Counted from the first letter of the stretch, positions 1 through 8,156 are shown. The stretch: DNA of 64,000 nucleotides from Streptacidiphilus jiangxiensis (GCF_900109465.1 NZ_FOAZ01000016.1:133628-197627); one strand, 5' to 3'. Notes: generated from the sequence alone by a model not told the origin. Numbers and translations: made by a program.

Positions 1-190
1 GCACGAACTCCGCCCGGGCCAGGTCCGCGGTGGTCGCCGGGCCTTCGCGCAGCAGGCGCGCCGCGACGGACCGCTGCGAGGCGGTCAGCTCCGTGCCCGC
101 CGTCGCCGCGCGGGCGCGGCGGGTGAGGAGGCCGAGCACGGCGTGCAGCTCGACCGCGAGCTCGGCGGGGGAGGACTCGATCGGTGGCAT
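1..190 (-). CDS. MarR-family transcriptional regulator, N-terminal part (cut by window edge)
   Basis: Sixty-three codons are visible, starting at the ATG complementary to 188-190 and running off the left edge. The translation begins MPPIESSPAELAVEL and continues through TASQRSVAARLLREGP and TTADLARAEFV, which is the start of a MarR-type winged helix. It is divergent from the antiporter gene at 321, and an inverted repeat lies just upstream of its start, so it may regulate itself and its neighbour. No clear ribosome-binding site precedes the ATG, so the message may be leaderless. Family assignment is good; ligand and targets cannot be judged. Confidence 0.75.
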   Translation of the reverse strand, partial: MPPIESSPAELAVELHAVLGLLTRRARAATAGTELTASQRSVAARLLREGPATTADLARAEFV

Positions 191-242
191 AACTCAACCG
201 TAGGAGGTTGACAGGGCATATTGCAAGTTTGCCTGTTGAGTT
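191..242. promoter_or_regulatory. Inverted repeat in the marR/chaA divergent region
   Basis: AACTCAAC at 191-198 is exactly complementary to GTTGAGTT at 235-242. The repeat lies directly against the start codon of the MarR gene. This is a plausible MarR operator or promoter element; assignment to that regulator is inference from position. Confidence 0.4.
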
Positions 243-320
243 TGGCTGTCGATCCGTCGTGGAGGGTGGGCGCGGCCCGTCGTGCCGGGCAGAAGGTCCG
301 ACTATGGCAAGCTCATAGCC

Positions 321-1421
321 ATGAGTGATCGTTTGCGCCGTATTGCCCGACAATGGACCACTTTCATCCCGGCGCTCGCATTGCTCCTGCTCGTCGCCAC
401 CTGGGGACGCTCGATCCCCGCCGTGCTCGTCGGCGTCGTCGCCGTGTTCCTGGCCGCCGCGGTGCTGGCCGCCGTCCACCACGCCGAGGTGATCGCCCAC
501 CGGGTCGGCGAGCCGTTCGGCTCCCTCGTCCTCGCCGTCGCCGTCACGGCGATCGAGGTGGCCCTCATCGTCACGCTGATGGCGGGCGGCCCGGAGAAGA
601 ACGCGACGCTCGCGCGGGACACCGTCTTCGCCGCCGTCATGATCACCTGCAACGGGATCGTCGGCGTCTGCCTGCTGGTGACCTCGCTGCGGCACCGCAT
701 CGCGGTCTACAACAGCGAGGGCACCGGAGCAGCCCTGGCGACGGTCGCCACCCTCGCCACGCTGAGCCTGGTGCTGCCGAGCTTCACCACCAGCACACCC
801 GGCCCGCAGTTCAACACCACCCAGCTGACCTTCGCGGCGGTGGCTTCCGTCGGCCTCTACGCCCTTTTCGTGCTGACCCAGACGGTCCGCCACCGCGACT
901 ACTTCCTGCCACTGACCCGCGCCGGCGAGGTGATCGAAGGGGACGACCACGCCGATCCGCCCACCGCGCGCCAGGCGCTGGTCAGTCTCGGGCTGCTGGG
1001 CGTCGCCCTGGTCGCGGTCGTGGGCCTGGCCAAGGTGGAGTCCCCGACGATCGAGAAGGGCGTCGCGGCGGCCGGCCTGCCGTCCTCCGTCGTCGGCGTG
1101 GTGATCGCCCTGCTGGTGCTCCTGCCGGAGACGATCGCGGCGGTCCGTGCTGCGCGCCGCGACCGCGTCCAGACCAGCCTCAACCTGGCGCTGGGCTCGG
1201 CGATGGCCAGCATCGGGCTCACCATCCCGGCGGTCGCCATCGCCTCGGTTTTCCTGAGCGGCCCGTTGGTCCTGGGGCTCGACCCCACACACATGGTGCT
1301 GCTGGCCCTGACGATGATCGTCGGCACACTGACCGTCGTCCCGGGCCGCTCCACGCCACTACAGGGTGGCGTTCACCTTTCCATCTTGGCGGCCTACCTG
1401 GTGCTGGCGGCCAACCCGTGA
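321..1421 (+). CDS. chaA: ChaA-like calcium/cation:proton antiporter
   Basis: The 366-residue membrane protein has about eleven hydrophobic segments. It carries the two alpha-repeats of the CaCA exchanger superfamily: GEPFGSLVLAVAVTAIEVAL near residue 62, and LLPETIAAVRAARR followed by LNLALGSAMASIGLTIPAV in the C-terminal half. Both repeats contain the acidic residue used for cation binding. The expected role is sodium or calcium efflux coupled to proton uptake at the cytoplasmic membrane. The ATG at 321 is preferred over an upstream ATG at 282 because the family starts shortly before the first membrane segment. It stands alone, divergent from the partial MarR gene. Confidence 0.85.
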   Translation: MSDRLRRIARQWTTFIPALALLLLVATWGRSIPAVLVGVVAVFLAAAVLAAVHHAEVIAHRVGEPFGSLVLAVAVTAIEVALIVTLMAGGPEKNATLARDTVFAAVMITCNGIVGVCLLVTSLRHRIAVYNSEGTGAALATVATLATLSLVLPSFTTSTPGPQFNTTQLTFAAVASVGLYALFVLTQTVRHRDYFLPLTRAGEVIEGDDHADPPTARQALVSLGLLGVALVAVVGLAKVESPTIEKGVAAAGLPSSVVGVVIALLVLLPETIAAVRAARRDRVQTSLNLALGSAMASIGLTIPAVAIASVFLSGPLVLGLDPTHMVLLALTMIVGTLTVVPGRSTPLQGGVHLSILAAYLVLAANP

Positions 1422-1479
1422 AGACCGCAGGGGCGCGAGGCTCTGCTGATGTGCGGCTCCGCCGCGTGGGCGCGACAAT

Positions 1480-1540
1480 CCCCCAGCCTTCGGCCGGGGG
1501 TGCCCCCCATGTCGGTGGTTGCCCGCGCAGTTCCCCGCGC
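1480..1540. repeat. Streptomyces-type intergenic repeat with hairpin
   Basis: A hairpin at 1480-1500 pairs CCCCC with GGGGG and GCC with GGC around a TTC loop. It is followed at 1521-1540 by GCCCGCGCAGTTCCCCGCGC. From memory, this combination of a GCCTTCGGC hairpin and a CGCGCAGTTCCCCGCGCCC box recurs between genes in Streptomyces chromosomes. The element fills the gap (1422-1658) between the convergent antiporter and idi genes, so it may act as a two-way terminator. Its multicopy nature cannot be shown from one window. Confidence 0.5.
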
Positions 1541-1658
1541 CCTTGGAGGCTCCGTCGTTTCGAGCCTCATCAAATCGATTGCCCCCGCAGGGCCCCAGCG
1601 CGAACACTGGAGACGCGCGCCGGGCGGAATCGGGGGATCGCCCGGCGCGCGAAACGGG

Positions 1659-2225
1659 CTACCAGCCCGCGTTCGGGAACGTCGCGCGGATCGTCGGGAG
1701 CGCGGCATCCAGCACGGTGCCGAACCAGACCGAGAACGGCTTGGCCGCGCGCAGCGCGGCGAGCTCGGCCGCAGTGACGAACGCGGTGTCCGCGACCTCG
1801 TCCGGGTTCGGGGTGAACGCCGGCGCGGCCACCCCCACGAACAGGTGGTTGTACTCCTTCTCCACCAGTCCGGACGCCTCGTCGGGCAGGTCGTACGTCA
1901 CGGTCCCGGCCTGCTCCATGCGAACCGGCGCCGCGCCCAGCTCCTCCGCCGTGCGGCGCGCGGCCGCGACGAAGGGGGGCTCCTCGGGGTAGGGGTGTCC
2001 GCAGCAGGTGTTCGACCACACGCCGGGGGAGTGGTACTTGCTGAGCGCGCGCTGCTGCAGGAGCATCCGACCCTCGGAGTCGAACAGGAAAACGGAGAAG
2101 GCGCGGTGCAGCCGGCCGGGGGCCTGGTGCGCCGAGAGCTTCTCGGCCGTGCCGATCGTCCGGCCCTGCTCGTCGACCAGTTCGAGCAGGATCTCGGTCG
2201 TCGTCGTCACGGTTGTGGTGGTCAT
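1659..2225 (-). CDS. idi: Isopentenyl-diphosphate delta-isomerase, type 1
   Basis: The 188-residue Nudix enzyme interconverts isopentenyl and dimethylallyl diphosphate in isoprenoid supply. Diagnostic segments are visible: LHRAFSVFLFD, WSNTCCGHPYPEE with the active-site cysteine, RRTAEELG in the Nudix region, and EKEYNHLFVG containing the metal- and substrate-binding glutamates. The ATG at 2225 follows the ribosome-binding site AAAGGTG; an upstream in-frame extension to 2420 is not family-like. Idi is divergent from the lipid-type operon starting at 2419, so the two units share a roughly 190-bp promoter region and may be co-regulated. Confidence 0.95.
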   Translation of the reverse strand: MTTTTVTTTTEILLELVDEQGRTIGTAEKLSAHQAPGRLHRAFSVFLFDSEGRMLLQQRALSKYHSPGVWSNTCCGHPYPEEPPFVAAARRTAEELGAAPVRMEQAGTVTYDLPDEASGLVEKEYNHLFVGVAAPAFTPNPDEVADTAFVTAAELAALRAAKPFSVWFGTVLDAALPTIRATFPNAGW

Positions 2226-2418
2226 GAAGCACCTTTCGCGTCGGTCGCGCCATCTGGGGACAGTCACGGCCTCATCTCTGGCCAGGTACAGTCTGCCCCA
2301 AAAGGCCCCCGGATCTGCCTCGGCTTGTCCGGCGGCGCCACGGTCCGCAATGATGATCGGCACGATGGGGTGGGGGTGAACCCGTCGTGAACGAGACACC
2401 AGAACCTGGAGAATCCAC

Positions 2419-3174
2419 ATGATCGGCCTTGTCCCGGCCGCAGGCGCAGGCAGCCGCCTCCGTCCCTACACCGACACCCTGCCCAAGGCGCTGGTGCCGG
2501 TGGACGACGAGCGGACCATCCTCGACATCACCCTGCGCAACTTCGCCGAGGTGGAGATGCGCGACGTGGCGATCATCGTGGGCTACTGCGCCGACGCGAT
2601 CCGCGAGCGCAAGACCGCGCTGGAGAAGCGCCACGGCGTCACGCTCCACCTGGTGGACAACCCCAAGGCCGAGACCTGGAACAACTGCTACACCGTGTGG
2701 TGCGCGCGCGACCTCTTCAAGGAGGGCGTGATCCTCGCCAACAGCGACACCATCCACCCGGCCTCGGTCGAGCGGACCCTGCTGGAGGCCAACGCCAAGC
2801 TCACCGCCGCCGGTCAGCAGCCGGGCGTGCTGCTCGCCCTCGACACGGTCAAGAAGCTGGCCGACGAGGAGATGAAGGTCACGGTCGACCCCGAGAAGGG
2901 CGCCCGCCGCATCACCAAGCTGATGGACCCGGCCGACGCGACCGGCGAGTACATCGGCGTCACCCTGATCAACCCGTCCGCCGCCGACGCCCTGGCCTCC
3001 GCCCTGCAGGCCACCTTCGAGCGCGACCCGCAGCTGTACTACGAGGACGGCTACCAGGAGATGATCGACCGCGGCCTGCGGATCGACGTCCAGCCGATCG
3101 GCCAGGTCGACTGGGTCGAGGTCGACAACCACGAGGACCTCGCCCGCGGCCGGGAGCTCGCGTGCCGGTACTGA
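2419..3174 (+). CDS. Nucleotidyltransferase (sugar/alcohol-phosphate NTP transferase)
   Basis: The 251-residue protein opens with MIGLVPAAGAGSRLRPYTD and continues LPKALVPV, the G-x-G-x-R...PK signature of NTP-transferase-fold nucleotidyltransferases. Such enzymes couple a sugar or alcohol phosphate to CTP or UTP. The later ANSDTIHP segment would hold the metal-binding aspartate. Beside a CDP-alcohol phosphotransferase gene, a cytidylyltransferase making a CDP-alcohol is the simplest role, for example CDP-glycerol or CDP-inositol; this is inferred from context. The start has GGAG nine bases upstream. It is the first gene of a four-gene operon and overlaps the next gene by 13 bp. Confidence 0.8.
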   Translation: MIGLVPAAGAGSRLRPYTDTLPKALVPVDDERTILDITLRNFAEVEMRDVAIIVGYCADAIRERKTALEKRHGVTLHLVDNPKAETWNNCYTVWCARDLFKEGVILANSDTIHPASVERTLLEANAKLTAAGQQPGVLLALDTVKKLADEEMKVTVDPEKGARRITKLMDPADATGEYIGVTLINPSAADALASALQATFERDPQLYYEDGYQEMIDRGLRIDVQPIGQVDWVEVDNHEDLARGRELACRY

Positions 3175-4223
3175 CCCGTCTGGTCCCCTCGCCGCTGGTG
3201 GTCGACGTGCGCTCCGGCGCGCTCGACCACCTCGGCGAGGTGCTGGCCAACCCCGGCATCGCCTCCACCGGCCGGATCGCCGTGGCCGTCAGCAACGGCT
3301 CCGGCGCCACCCTGCGGCAGCGCCTCGCGCCCCAGCTGCCCGGCGCGGCCTGGTTCACCGTCGAGGACGGCACGCTCGACGCCGCGGTCAAGCTGGCCGA
3401 CCAGATCAAGGGCGGCCACTACGACGCGGTCGTCGGTCTCGGCGGCGGCAAGATCATCGATGTGGCGAAGTACGCCGCGGCACGTGTCGGACTGCCGGTC
3501 GTCGCGGTCGCGACCAACCTTGCGCACGACGGACTGTGCTCGCCGGTCTCCACGCTCGACAACGACGCGGGCCGCGGCTCCTACGGGGTGCCCAGCCCGA
3601 TCGCGATGATCGTCGACCTGGACGTGATCCGGCAGGCGCCCGCCCGCTATGTCGCCGCGGGCATCGGCGACGCCGTCTCCAACATCTCCTGCATCGCCGA
3701 CTGGGAACTGTCCCAGCGCGAGACGGGTGAGGCCGTGGACGGACTGGCCGCGGCGATGTCCCGCACCGCGGGCGAGACCATCCTGCGCCACCCCGGCACC
3801 ATCGCCGACAACGACTTCCTCGTGGCGCTCGCCGAGGCGCTGGTGCTCACCGGCATCTCGATGAACGTGGCCGGCAGCAGTCGCCCCGCGAGCGGTGCGT
3901 GCCACGAGATCAATCACGCGCTCGACATCCTCTACCCCGAGCGCAAGGGGCAGCACGGCGAGCAGTGCGGCCTCGGCGCCGCCTTCGCCACCTACCTGCG
4001 CGGCGACCTGCCGGTGGCCGGTCAGATGGTCGCGGCGCTGCGGCGGCACGGGTTGCCGGTGACGGCGGACCAGATCGGCTTCTCCGAGGAGGAGTTCGGC
4101 AAGGCCGTGCAGTTCGCCCCGCAGACCCGGCCGGGCCGCTACACCATCCTGGAACACCTCGATCTCAGCCCCTCCGCCATCCGGGACGCGTACTCCTCCT
4201 ATGTCAAAGACGTCTGCTCCTGA
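3162..4223 (+). CDS. Glycerol-1-phosphate dehydrogenase-like, iron-containing alcohol dehydrogenase family
   Basis: The 353-residue protein resembles the sn-glycerol-1-phosphate dehydrogenase/AraM branch of the dehydroquinate synthase-like alcohol dehydrogenases. It has the nucleotide-binding GLGGGKIIDVAKY near residue 87 and VAVATNLAHDGLCSPVS. Metal ligands fit the aspartate of AAGIGDAVSN and the histidines of SGACHEINHALD and KGQHGEQCG. The family reduces dihydroxyacetone phosphate to sn-glycerol-1-phosphate, the backbone of archaeal lipids, also made by some bacteria. A GTG start within the upstream gene gives translational coupling. Function as a true glycerol-1-phosphate dehydrogenase is likely but not certain; another phosphorylated ketone is possible. 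Confidence 0.82.
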   Translation: MPVLTRLVPSPLVVDVRSGALDHLGEVLANPGIASTGRIAVAVSNGSGATLRQRLAPQLPGAAWFTVEDGTLDAAVKLADQIKGGHYDAVVGLGGGKIIDVAKYAAARVGLPVVAVATNLAHDGLCSPVSTLDNDAGRGSYGVPSPIAMIVDLDVIRQAPARYVAAGIGDAVSNISCIADWELSQRETGEAVDGLAAAMSRTAGETILRHPGTIADNDFLVALAEALVLTGISMNVAGSSRPASGACHEINHALDILYPERKGQHGEQCGLGAAFATYLRGDLPVAGQMVAALRRHGLPVTADQIGFSEEEFGKAVQFAPQTRPGRYTILEHLDLSPSAIRDAYSSYVKDVCS

Positions 4224-4236
4224 GCGGGACGGTGCC

Positions 4237-5025
4237 ATGAAAGCCGGCAAGCCCACCCTCGCGGAGTTCCGTGCCGTCGCCCACCCGGAGGGCCTGCTCG
4301 ACCGGCGCTCCGGCGAGCACTGGGCCGGCCGCCTCTACATGCGGCGGATCTCCTCCCGGATCACCCGGCACCTGGTGAACGCGCCCGTCACGCCGAACCA
4401 GCTGACCTGGCTGATGATGGTCGCCGGCGTGCTGGCGGGCGCCGCCCTGCTGATCCCCGGGCTCTGGGGCGCGATCCTCGGCGCGCTGCTGATCCAGGTC
4501 TATCTGGGCCTGGACTGCGTGGACGGCGAGCTCGCCCGCTGGCGCAAACAGACCTCCACGACCGGCGTCTACCTGGACCGCATCGGCCACTACCTCTCCG
4601 AGGCGGCCCTGCTGACCGGCTTCGGCCTGCGTGCCGCGGACCTGTTCCAGCAGCAGGGCGCCCGCGCCTGGCTCTGGGCCTTCCTGGGCACCCTGGCCGC
4701 GCTCGGCGCCATCCTGATCAAGGCCGAGACCGACCTGGTCGACGTCGCCCGGATCCGCCGCGGCCTCGCGGCCGTCGAGGACTCCGCATCGGTGCCGCGC
4801 GCAGCTGGCGTCGCCAAGGCGCGGAAGATGGCCTCGGCGCTCAAGTTCCACCGGCTCATCGGCGGAGTCGAGGCCTCGCTGGTGATCCTCGCGGCCGGCA
4901 TCGCCGACGCCGTCCACGGCGACCTGTTCTTCACCCGCCTCGCGGTGGTCGTGCTTGCGGCGATCGCGCTGCTGCAGACCGCACTGCACCTGCTCAGCAT
5001 CGTCCTCTCCAGCCGGCTCAAGTGA
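4237..5025 (+). CDS. CDP-alcohol phosphatidyltransferase family protein with altered motif
   Basis: The 262-residue membrane protein carries the CDP-alcohol phosphotransferase signature as DCVDGELARWRKQTSTTG, then VYLDRIGH. The family motif is DxxDGxxARx8Gx3Dx3D; here the fourth, proposed catalytic, aspartate is histidine. Several membrane helices follow. The family transfers a phospho-alcohol from a CDP-alcohol to an acceptor alcohol at the membrane. The ATG at 4237, preceded by GAGCGGGA, is chosen; an ATG at 4201 overlapping the upstream gene by 23 bp is an alternative adding 12 residues. The probable donor is the product of the two upstream enzymes. The histidine may be a subfamily trait. 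Confidence 0.82.
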   Translation: MKAGKPTLAEFRAVAHPEGLLDRRSGEHWAGRLYMRRISSRITRHLVNAPVTPNQLTWLMMVAGVLAGAALLIPGLWGAILGALLIQVYLGLDCVDGELARWRKQTSTTGVYLDRIGHYLSEAALLTGFGLRAADLFQQQGARAWLWAFLGTLAALGAILIKAETDLVDVARIRRGLAAVEDSASVPRAAGVAKARKMASALKFHRLIGGVEASLVILAAGIADAVHGDLFFTRLAVVVLAAIALLQTALHLLSIVLSSRLK

Positions 5026-5918
5026 GTGAGATGTCAGAACCGAAAGAACTGAAGCTCGGCGCGGTCGTCATCACCCAGGGCACCCGCCCGGTGGAGTTGA
5101 AGGCGCTGCTCGACTCCGTCGCCGCACAGCACGGCCCGGCCGTCGAGGTCGCCGTCGTCGCCAACGGCGCTCCACTGCCGGAGCTCCCGGCGGGCGTGCG
5201 GGGCGTCGCCGTGCCCGAGAACCTCGGCATCCCCGGCGGGCGCAACGTCGGCATCGACCTGTTCGGGCCCGACGGCCGCGACGTCGACGTCGTGCTCTTC
5301 CTCGACGACGACGGCCTGCTGCCGCTGACGGACTCCGCGGAGAAGCTCCGGGAGATCTTCGCGGCCCACCCGAAGCTCGGCATCGTCTCCTTCCGCATCG
5401 CCGACGAGGAAGGGCTGACCCAGCGTCGCCACGTTCCGCGCCTGCGCGCCGCGGACCCGATGCGAGCCGGTCAGGTGACCACGTTCCTCGGCGGCGCGAG
5501 CGCGGTCCGCTCGGAGGTCTTCGCGACGGCCGGTCAGCTGCCGGCGGAGTTCTTCTACGGCCACGAGGAGACCGACCTCGCCTGGCGCGCGTTGGACGCG
5601 GGCTGGGAGATCGTCTACCTGCCGGACGTGGTGCTGCGTCACCCGCGCACGCTGCCCTCGCGGCACGCCACCTACAACCACAACATCGCCCGCAACCGCG
5701 TCTGGCTCGCCCGGCGCAACCTGCCCGCGGTGCTGGTCCCCGTCTACCTCGGCGTCTGGTTCCTGCTCACGGTGGCGCGCCGGCCCTCCGGCGAGGCGCT
5801 GCGTGCCTGGCTCGGCGGCTTCGCCGCCGGCTGGCGGGAGCCCGCCGGCCCGCGCCGCCCGATGCGCTGGTCCACGGTGTGGCGCATGACCAGGCTGGGC
5901 CGCCCCCCGGTCATCTGA
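5022..5918 (+). CDS. Family 2 glycosyltransferase
   Basis: The 298-residue GT-A fold enzyme begins LGAVVITQGTRPVELKALLD, has NLGIPGGRNVGI and a DDD metal-binding motif in VVLFLDDDGLLPL, and an acceptor/catalytic acidic segment in GHEETDLAWRALDAGW. A hydrophobic stretch (VLVPVYLGVWFLLTV) near residue 240 suggests membrane association. The GTG start overlaps the preceding stop by 4 bp, so it ends the four-gene operon. Placement after a CDP-alcohol transferase suggests it adds a sugar to a lipid- or polymer-linked intermediate. Sugar donor and acceptor are unknown. A strong hairpin follows immediately at 5934. Confidence 0.85.
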   Translation: MSEMSEPKELKLGAVVITQGTRPVELKALLDSVAAQHGPAVEVAVVANGAPLPELPAGVRGVAVPENLGIPGGRNVGIDLFGPDGRDVDVVLFLDDDGLLPLTDSAEKLREIFAAHPKLGIVSFRIADEEGLTQRRHVPRLRAADPMRAGQVTTFLGGASAVRSEVFATAGQLPAEFFYGHEETDLAWRALDAGWEIVYLPDVVLRHPRTLPSRHATYNHNIARNRVWLARRNLPAVLVPVYLGVWFLLTVARRPSGEALRAWLGGFAAGWREPAGPRRPMRWSTVWRMTRLGRPPVI

Positions 5919-5930
5919 TCCGACGTCGCC

Positions 5931-7208
5931 CTACCTCGGCCGTGCCGGGCCCTGCGCGGGCCTGGCACGGCCGAGGCGGTGGCCTGTTCCGGCCGAGGCC
6001 TCGACGTCGGCGGAGGTGCCGGCGGAGGTGCTGGTGATGTCGCGCATGCGGCCGTAGGCGTACACACAGCCGGCCAGCGCGACGTCGGAGAGCAGCATGA
6101 AGCCGATCGAGTAGGAGTGCTGGGCGCTGTAGACGGCCCCCATCACCAGCGGCGGCAGGAAGCCGCCGAGGCCGCCCATCGCCCCGACGATGCCCGTGAC
6201 GCTGCCGACCTGCGAGACCGGCGTGACCCGGGCGACCAGGGCGAAGACGGCGCCGCTGGCCGCCCCGAGACCGCCGGCCATGAGCAGCAGGACGACGGTG
6301 GCGCCCGGCGTCAGCCGAGGGTCGAAGGCCTGCACGATCGCGAGGAGCGCGACGGCGCCCAGCGCCCAGGCGGTGACCACCGCCGGGTGCACGCGGTCGG
6401 CGAGCCAGCCGCCGATCGGGCGGAGCACCACCGTGACCAGGGCGAAGCCGGCGGCCTTGGTGCCGGCTTCGGTGGCGCCGAGGTGGTACCAGGTCTTGAG
6501 GTACGTAGGCAGGTAGACCCCGAACGCGACGATCCCGCCGAAGCCGATCGCGTACAGCGCGGACAGTTCCCAGGTGACCCGCAGCCGTCCGGCCCGGGCC
6601 AGGCGGGCGGTCAACGGGGCCGAGGGGATCGGCCGGTCGGGTCGGTCCCGCAGGAGCGCGTAGGCGAGCACGGCGAACACTGCCAGGGCGATGGCGAGGA
6701 TCAAGAACGGCAGGTCGTGGCCGTGCTTGTAGATCCGGGGCGTCAGGTACCCGGACAGCGCCACGCCGCCCATGCCCATGCCGAACACACCGAGCGCCGC
6801 CCCGCGCCGGCCCGCCGGGAACCAGGAGTTGACCAGCGGCACGCCGATGGCGAAGGTGGTGCCGCCCAGGCCGAGCAGGAAGCCGACGGCGACCAGCGTC
6901 GGATACGAGCCCTTCGCGGGGATGATCAGCAGCACCGGGACAATGGTGAGGGCGCTGACCAGGGGGAACATCAGCCGGGCGCCGAAACGGTCGGTCAGGG
7001 CGCCCACCGGCACCCGGCCCAGGGAACCCACGAGTACCGGGACCGCGACCAGCACCGACTGGGCGAAGTCGGTCATGTGCAGCGTCTCGTCGAAGCTGCC
7101 CGCCAGCGGAGCGATCAGATCCCACGCCCAGAACGTCAGCGTGAACCCGACCGTGGCCACCGCGAGGTTCAGCCACGCCGCGGCGGGTGGACGTTCGGGG
7201 TCGGTCAT
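5931..7208 (-). CDS. MFS transporter, NarK-like nitrate/nitrite family
   Basis: The 425-residue protein has twelve predicted membrane segments. Features include GRVPVGALTDRFGARLMFPL (the MFS loop 2-3 motif), LLGLGGTTFAIGVPLVNSWF and GAMGGLGGFLPPLVMG, which resemble the glycine-rich nitrate signature of the nitrate-nitrite porter family. The usual role is nitrate uptake or nitrite export. The ATG at 7208 has GAGGAG upstream, and a longer in-frame start at 7298 is rejected. No nitrate reductase genes are in the window, so the substrate is inferred from family only. The C-terminal tail is encoded by the terminator hairpin. Confidence 0.8.
   Translation of the reverse strand: MTDPERPPAAAWLNLAVATVGFTLTFWAWDLIAPLAGSFDETLHMTDFAQSVLVAVPVLVGSLGRVPVGALTDRFGARLMFPLVSALTIVPVLLIIPAKGSYPTLVAVGFLLGLGGTTFAIGVPLVNSWFPAGRRGAALGVFGMGMGGVALSGYLTPRIYKHGHDLPFLILAIALAVFAVLAYALLRDRPDRPIPSAPLTARLARAGRLRVTWELSALYAIGFGGIVAFGVYLPTYLKTWYHLGATEAGTKAAGFALVTVVLRPIGGWLADRVHPAVVTAWALGAVALLAIVQAFDPRLTPGATVVLLLMAGGLGAASGAVFALVARVTPVSQVGSVTGIVGAMGGLGGFLPPLVMGAVYSAQHSYSIGFMLLSDVALAGCVYAYGRMRDITSTSAGTSADVEASAGTGHRLGRARPAQGPARPR
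5934..5976. terminator. Strong bidirectional hairpin overlapping the 3' end of the MFS gene
   Basis: CCTCGGCCGTGCC at 5934-5946 pairs perfectly with 5964-5976, and the inner GGCCC (5948-5952) pairs with GGGCC (5958-5962). The stem of about 18 pairs lies 16 bases after the glycosyltransferase stop codon. It also falls inside the last codons of the convergent NarK-like gene, encoding its low-complexity Arg/Ala/Pro tail. It probably terminates the operon reading rightward. Confidence 0.8.
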
Positions 7209-7267
7209 GGCGCTCCTCTTCGACGCACGGTCACGTCTTTGATGATCAGCGCCCGGGGTGACCCCCG

Positions 7268-7290
7268 CACCCGGAGGCCACCCCCGGGTG
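7268..7290. terminator. Possible hairpin downstream of the SDR gene
   Basis: CACCCGG at 7268-7274 is complementary to CCGGGTG at 7284-7290. It lies between the end of the leftward SDR gene (7398) and the start of the next leftward gene (7208). It is a weak terminator candidate with no T-tract. The rest of the 189-bp gap shows nothing clear. Confidence 0.3.
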
Positions 7291-7397
7291 TGCTGCATGC
7301 CAGGCCGCCATCGACCGGCCCCGGTGCTCCCCGCTCAGTGCCGTCGCGAGATCTCACGGCGTCAGCGGCGGCTCACGGGGCCGACCCAGGATCGGCC

Positions 7398-8156
7398 TCA
7401 GGCCAGGACGGAACCGCCGGCCACGTCCAGGACCACGCCGCTGATCCAGGACGCGGACTCGGCTGCGAGGAAGAGAGCGGCCTGTGCGACGTCCTCCGGG
7501 GTGCCGAGGCGGCGGACGGGGTGGGCGTCCACCAGGGTGCGCTGGACCTCGGCCGGTATCTGGCGCATGTTGCGCTCCGTCAGGATCGTCTCCGGCGCGA
7601 GGCAGTTGACCCGCACGCCGTGGGGGCCGGCCTGAAGGGCGAGGCCCTGGGTGAGCAGCTCGACGCCGGCCTTGGCCGCCGCGTAGCCGAAGGGGGTCTG
7701 CGCCGTCGGGCGGCGGGCCGCCGCGGAGGAGAGCGTGACGATGCTGCCGTGTCCGCGGGCCTTCATGCCGGGCAGGAAGCTCTTGACCGTCAAAAAGGTG
7801 CTGGTGAGATTGGCGTCCAGGCCGGCCCGCCAGCCCTCCTCGGTGATCTCCTCGATGGGCCCGGGGCGCACCGGGTTGCCCCCGGCGTTGGTCACCAGCA
7901 CGTCGACGGGCCCGAAGCTCTCCTCGACGCGTAGGCGCAGTGCCTCGATCTCCTCGAAGCGCGTGAGGTCGGCCGTCAGCGCCAGCACCTCGCCTCCGGC
8001 GGCGGAGATCTTCGCCCGGACGGACTCCAGGGCCTCGACGTCGCGCCCGTGCAGGACGACGCGCGCTCCCTCGGCAGCGAACAGTTCGGCGATGCCGGCG
8101 CCGATGCCGCGGGAGCTGCCGGTGACCAGGGCGACGCGGTTCTGAAGAGCGTTCAT
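7398..8156 (-). CDS. Short-chain dehydrogenase/reductase
   Basis: This 252-residue classical SDR has the cofactor motif TGSSRGIGAGIAELF at residues 12-26, the NAGG motif near 91, the catalytic serine in IVTLSSAAA, and YAAAK with catalytic tyrosine and lysine near 155. The arginine in HGRD after beta-strand 2 favours NADP(H). The C-terminal SWISGVVLDVAGGSVLA is typical of FabG-like members. A ribosome-binding site (AAGGGAGAA) lies just before the ATG. It is the second gene of a two-gene operon after the SnoaL-like protein, 37 bp downstream. The substrate is unknown. Confidence 0.85.
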   Translation of the reverse strand: MNALQNRVALVTGSSRGIGAGIAELFAAEGARVVLHGRDVEALESVRAKISAAGGEVLALTADLTRFEEIEALRLRVEESFGPVDVLVTNAGGNPVRPGPIEEITEEGWRAGLDANLTSTFLTVKSFLPGMKARGHGSIVTLSSAAARRPTAQTPFGYAAAKAGVELLTQGLALQAGPHGVRVNCLAPETILTERNMRQIPAEVQRTLVDAHPVRRLGTPEDVAQAALFLAAESASWISGVVLDVAGGSVLA

